Below are positions 7,161-9,160 of a stretch of DNA of 9,160 nucleotides, piece by piece. The notes below the pieces were generated by a model. The model ran no database searches and was not told the DNA's origin. It worked only from the letters and a program-made list of their open reading frames with translations. The position numbers and the translations under genes were made by a program. Every line of letters begins with the position of its first letter. The first letter of the stretch is position 1. The DNA comes from NORP240 sp942492445 (GTDB taxonomy: Bacteria; Pseudomonadota; Gammaproteobacteria; Pseudomonadales; Pseudohongiellaceae), in contig CALOEW010000021.1 in NCBI GenBank assembly GCA_942492445.1, positions 1 through 9,160 on the forward strand. Direction: 5' to 3'.

Positions 7161-7253
7161 GGAAGAGACTTTCGAAGTCACGAGATAGTAAAACCGGATG
7201 ATGCTCTTTGTTACTAGAGATTACCGAATAGTAGTTAAACGTCAGGTAAATCG

Positions 7254-8115
7254 ATGGCCGGCGGAAAAGAAATACGTAGCAAGATCTCGAGTATTCAAAA
7301 TACTCAGAAGATCACCAGCGCCATGGAAATGGTCGCGGCCAGCAAGATGCGCAAGGCTCAGGACCGTATGCAGCTGGGCAAGCCCTATGCCCAGGCGCAT
7401 TCGTTCTGTAATTGGCCATATTGCCAACTCCACGCCGGAGTATCGCCACAAGTATTTCGACACCGTGAAGTGAAGCGAGTTGGTTACATCGTTGTTTCAA
7501 CTGATCGAGGTCTGTGTGGCGGACTGAACACTCAATGCCTTCAAGCGTACAGTAGCCTCCATGAAAGAGTGGTCCGATCAAGATGTCGGAATTGACATCT
7601 GCGTGATTGGCGCCAAGGCCGCTGCATTTTTCAACAATTACGGCGGCAATGTGGTCGCTTCCGGTGCGAAACATCGGTGATGCGCCGGAAGTATCGGATG
7701 TCATCGGCGCCGTGAGAGTGATGTTGGAGAAATTTGACGATCAGGAAATTGATCAGCTTATGTTGGTCAGCAATACCTTTATCAACACGATGGCTCAATC
7801 GCCAGATGTTGAACAGCTGCTGCCTTTGCAACCATCAGCTGAAGAAGAACTGCAACATCATTGGGATTACCTTTATGAGCCCGATGCGAAAGAATTACTG
7901 GATGGATTGTTAGGTCGCTACATCGAGTCACAGGTTTACCAGGCAGTCGTGGAAAACAATGCCTGTGAACAGGCGGCCCGGATGATCGCCATGAAGAGCG
8001 CACCGACAATGCGGGCGATCTTATCGACGAGCTGGAGCTTATCTATAACAAGGCCAGACAAGCAGCGATTACCCAGGAATTGTCAGAAATTGTTAGTGGT
8101 GCTGCTGCGGTTTAG
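7254..8115 (+). CDS. atpG: F1 ATP synthase subunit gamma (rotor shaft), five frameshifts
   Basis: Gamma is the central shaft that turns inside the alpha/beta head and sits on the c-ring. The corrected length is 286 residues (E. coli has 287). The N-terminal helix is near-identical to the family: IRSKISSIQNTQKITSAMEM and VAASKMRKAQDRM. The middle gives KRVGYIVVSTDRGLCGGLN, CVIGAKAAAFFNNYGGNVV and LVSNTFINTMAQSPDVEQLL. The C-terminal helix ends in the signature ITQELSEIVSGAAAV before TAG 8113-8115. To read it, five indels must be corrected: an extra G at about 7394, a missing base near 7463, an extra C at 7533, an extra G at 7663 and a missing base near 8001. Each correction joins conserved text on both sides. 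The start ATG 7254 is preceded by CAGG. The 93-bp gap from atpA holds only a 5-bp stem (7167-7179). A separate start at 7607 would be an artefact of the broken frame. Confidence 0.95.
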
Positions 8116-8182
8116 AAGCAGCGCAGTGAATCGAATTTAATATTGGTCTTTGAAAAAAGACTACAGAAGAGCTACAGATTAT

Positions 8183-8187
8183 GAGGA
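8183..8187 (+). promoter_or_regulatory. Shine-Dalgarno that fixes the atpD start
   Basis: GAGGA lies seven bases before ATG 8195, which gives the standard [13 protein letters not shown] opening. An in-frame TTG at 8150 would add 15 residues (KKDYRRATDYEEPN) that do not look like a beta subunit, and it would overlap this site. Confidence 0.75.
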
Positions 8188-8194
8188 ACCGAAC

Positions 8195-9160
8195 ATGAGT
8201 AGCGGTCGAATCGTTCAGATTATTGGTGCGGTAATTGACGTTGAGTTTCCACGGGAAACTGTTCCGCAGGTATATGATGCATTAACAGTTGATGGAACTG
8301 AGATCACGCTCGAAGTACAACAACAACTCGGCGATGGCGTAGTGAGAACTATTGCCCTGGGCTGCACTGAAGGTCTGCGTCGTGGTCTGAATGTTGAAGA
8401 TACAGGTGCGCCGGTTTCTGTTCCCGTCGGTAACGAAACTCTGGGCCGCATTATGGACGTTCTGGGAACGTCCAATTGATGAATGTGGTCCAATCTGGTG
8501 AAAAGGAGCGTATGCCAATTCACCGCGCAAGGCACCCAGCTATGAAGAGCTGTCCGCAACCAATGAATTGCTGGAAACAGGCATCAAAGTTATCGACCTG
8601 GTATGTCCTTTCGCGAAGGGCGGTAAGGTTGGCCTGTTCGGTGGTGCCGGTGTGGGCAAAACCGTAACCATGATGGAGCTGATCAACAACATCGCCAAGG
8701 CACAGTGGCTTGTCCGTGTTCGCCGGTGTCGGTGAGCGAACTCGGGAAGGAAACGACTTCTACCATGAAATGCAGGAATCCAAGGTTATCGATCTGGAAG
8801 GTGAATCCAAAGTATCCATGGTATACGGGCAGATGAATGAGCCCCCTGGTAACCGCCTGCGAGTTGCCCTGAGCGGTTTGACCATGGCAGAAAAATTCCG
8901 TGATGAAGGCCGTGACGTTCTTCTATTTATCGACAATATTTATCGTTACACCCTGGCTGGTACTGAGGTATCAGCGCTACTGGGTCGTATGCCGTCAGCG
9001 GTGGGTTATCAGCCTACACTGGCAGAAGAAATGGGCGCCTTGCAGGAACGTATCACCTCAACTAAAGACCGGCTCTATTACCTCTATACAGGCGGTATAT
9101 GTTCCCGCTGATGACTTGACTGACCCGTCACCGGCAACAACCTTTGCTCACCTTGATGCG
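8195..9160 (+). CDS. atpD: F1 ATP synthase subunit beta (catalytic), 5' part, five frameshifts, truncated by window edge
   Basis: Beta holds the catalytic ATP sites of F1. About 321 corrected residues are present of the roughly 460 usual; the rest lies beyond base 9160. Motifs: Walker A GGAGVGKT at 148-155 (bases 8640-8663), catalytic glutamate E180 in [11 protein letters not shown], Walker B LLFID at 242-246, then [19 protein letters not shown] and the conserved [11 protein letters not shown]. Five indels break the frame: an extra T at 8471, an extra T at 8496, an extra GC near 8527 (or one base lost), a CA pair lost near 8703 (or one base gained), and an extra G at 9067. Correction yields [44 protein letters not shown] and [17 protein letters not shown]. 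Compared with E. coli there is a five-residue in-frame insertion near residue 200 (IDLEGESKV instead of IDKV). The gene lies 79 bp after atpG; atpC is expected downstream. Confidence 0.95.

Noticed and set aside
7167..7179. Hairpin GACTT-TCG-AAGTC in the atpA-atpG gap
   Set aside because: The stem has five base pairs with no U-tract, in the middle of an operon and in an error-rich stretch. It is not convincing as a terminator or processing site.
7607..8140. An independent 177-residue protein downstream of a short atpG
   Set aside because: From about residue 20 it is gamma subunit (VRNIGDAPEVSDVIG onward). Its beginning and end are out-of-frame readings caused by indels at 7663 and near 8001.
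2022..9067. Programmed ribosomal frameshifting or pseudogenisation as the cause of the broken frames
   Set aside because: The sites share no slippery motif or downstream structure. They go in both directions and hit five different core genes whose corrected sequences keep all catalytic residues. Loss of ParB plus most of F1, with normal constraint elsewhere, is implausible.
1..9160. parS sites expected near parAB and the origin
   Set aside because: I looked for TGTTCCACGTGAAACA-like 16-mers on both strands and saw none. The closest is the atpD palindrome, whose centre does not fit.

Overview
The window is a stretch of the oriC-proximal housekeeping region of a gammaproteobacterium. All genes lie on the + strand: 3' end of mnmG, rsmG, parA, parB, then the F1Fo ATP synthase operon atpI-atpB-atpE-atpF-atpH-atpA-atpG and the first ~70% of atpD, which runs off the right edge. 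The assignment rests on gene order (tRNA modification, 16S methylation, chromosome partitioning and ATP synthase in this order is typical of Pseudomonas-like and marine Gammaproteobacteria) and on lineage-typical protein motifs, such as DNIYRYT in the beta subunit and the GALGTAIGFG stretch in subunit c. Base composition is near balanced to slightly GC-rich by eye. I cannot name a genus.

Layout. 1-321 is the MnmG C-terminus. 336-977 is rsmG, directly behind it with its own Shine-Dalgarno. 1019-1804 and 1857-2810 are the ParA ATPase and the ParB CTPase/DNA clamp of chromosome segregation. 2811-2940 is the only substantial intergenic gap and carries a near-ideal sigma-70 promoter (TTGATT, 17 bp, TATAAT, GC-rich discriminator) that should drive the atp operon. 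From 2941 onward come accessory AtpI, the membrane Fo parts a, c and b, and then the F1 parts delta, alpha, gamma and beta. atpC (epsilon) is expected just beyond the window. No stretch over 300 bases lacks a gene. I see no RNA gene, mobile element, CRISPR array, parS site or convincing terminator.

The striking property of the window is technical rather than biological. Five of the twelve genes (parB, atpF, atpA, atpG, atpD) are interrupted by single- or double-base indels. I located 18 by following the conserved protein from frame to frame. At least 13 are one-base insertions, and 14 of the 18 fall between about 6929 and 9067. After correction every protein is complete, of family-typical length and with all catalytic motifs, so these look like base-calling or assembly errors in essential genes, not pseudogenes. 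Frameshifted genes are reported below as single full-length CDSs, with the lesion positions given.

I looked for a novel system and found none. The secondary observations are modest: a probable CTG start for rsmG, a dyad inside the atp promoter spacer, an atpE leader resembling the known E. coli translational enhancer, a five-residue insertion in the beta subunit, and a palindrome in atpD.
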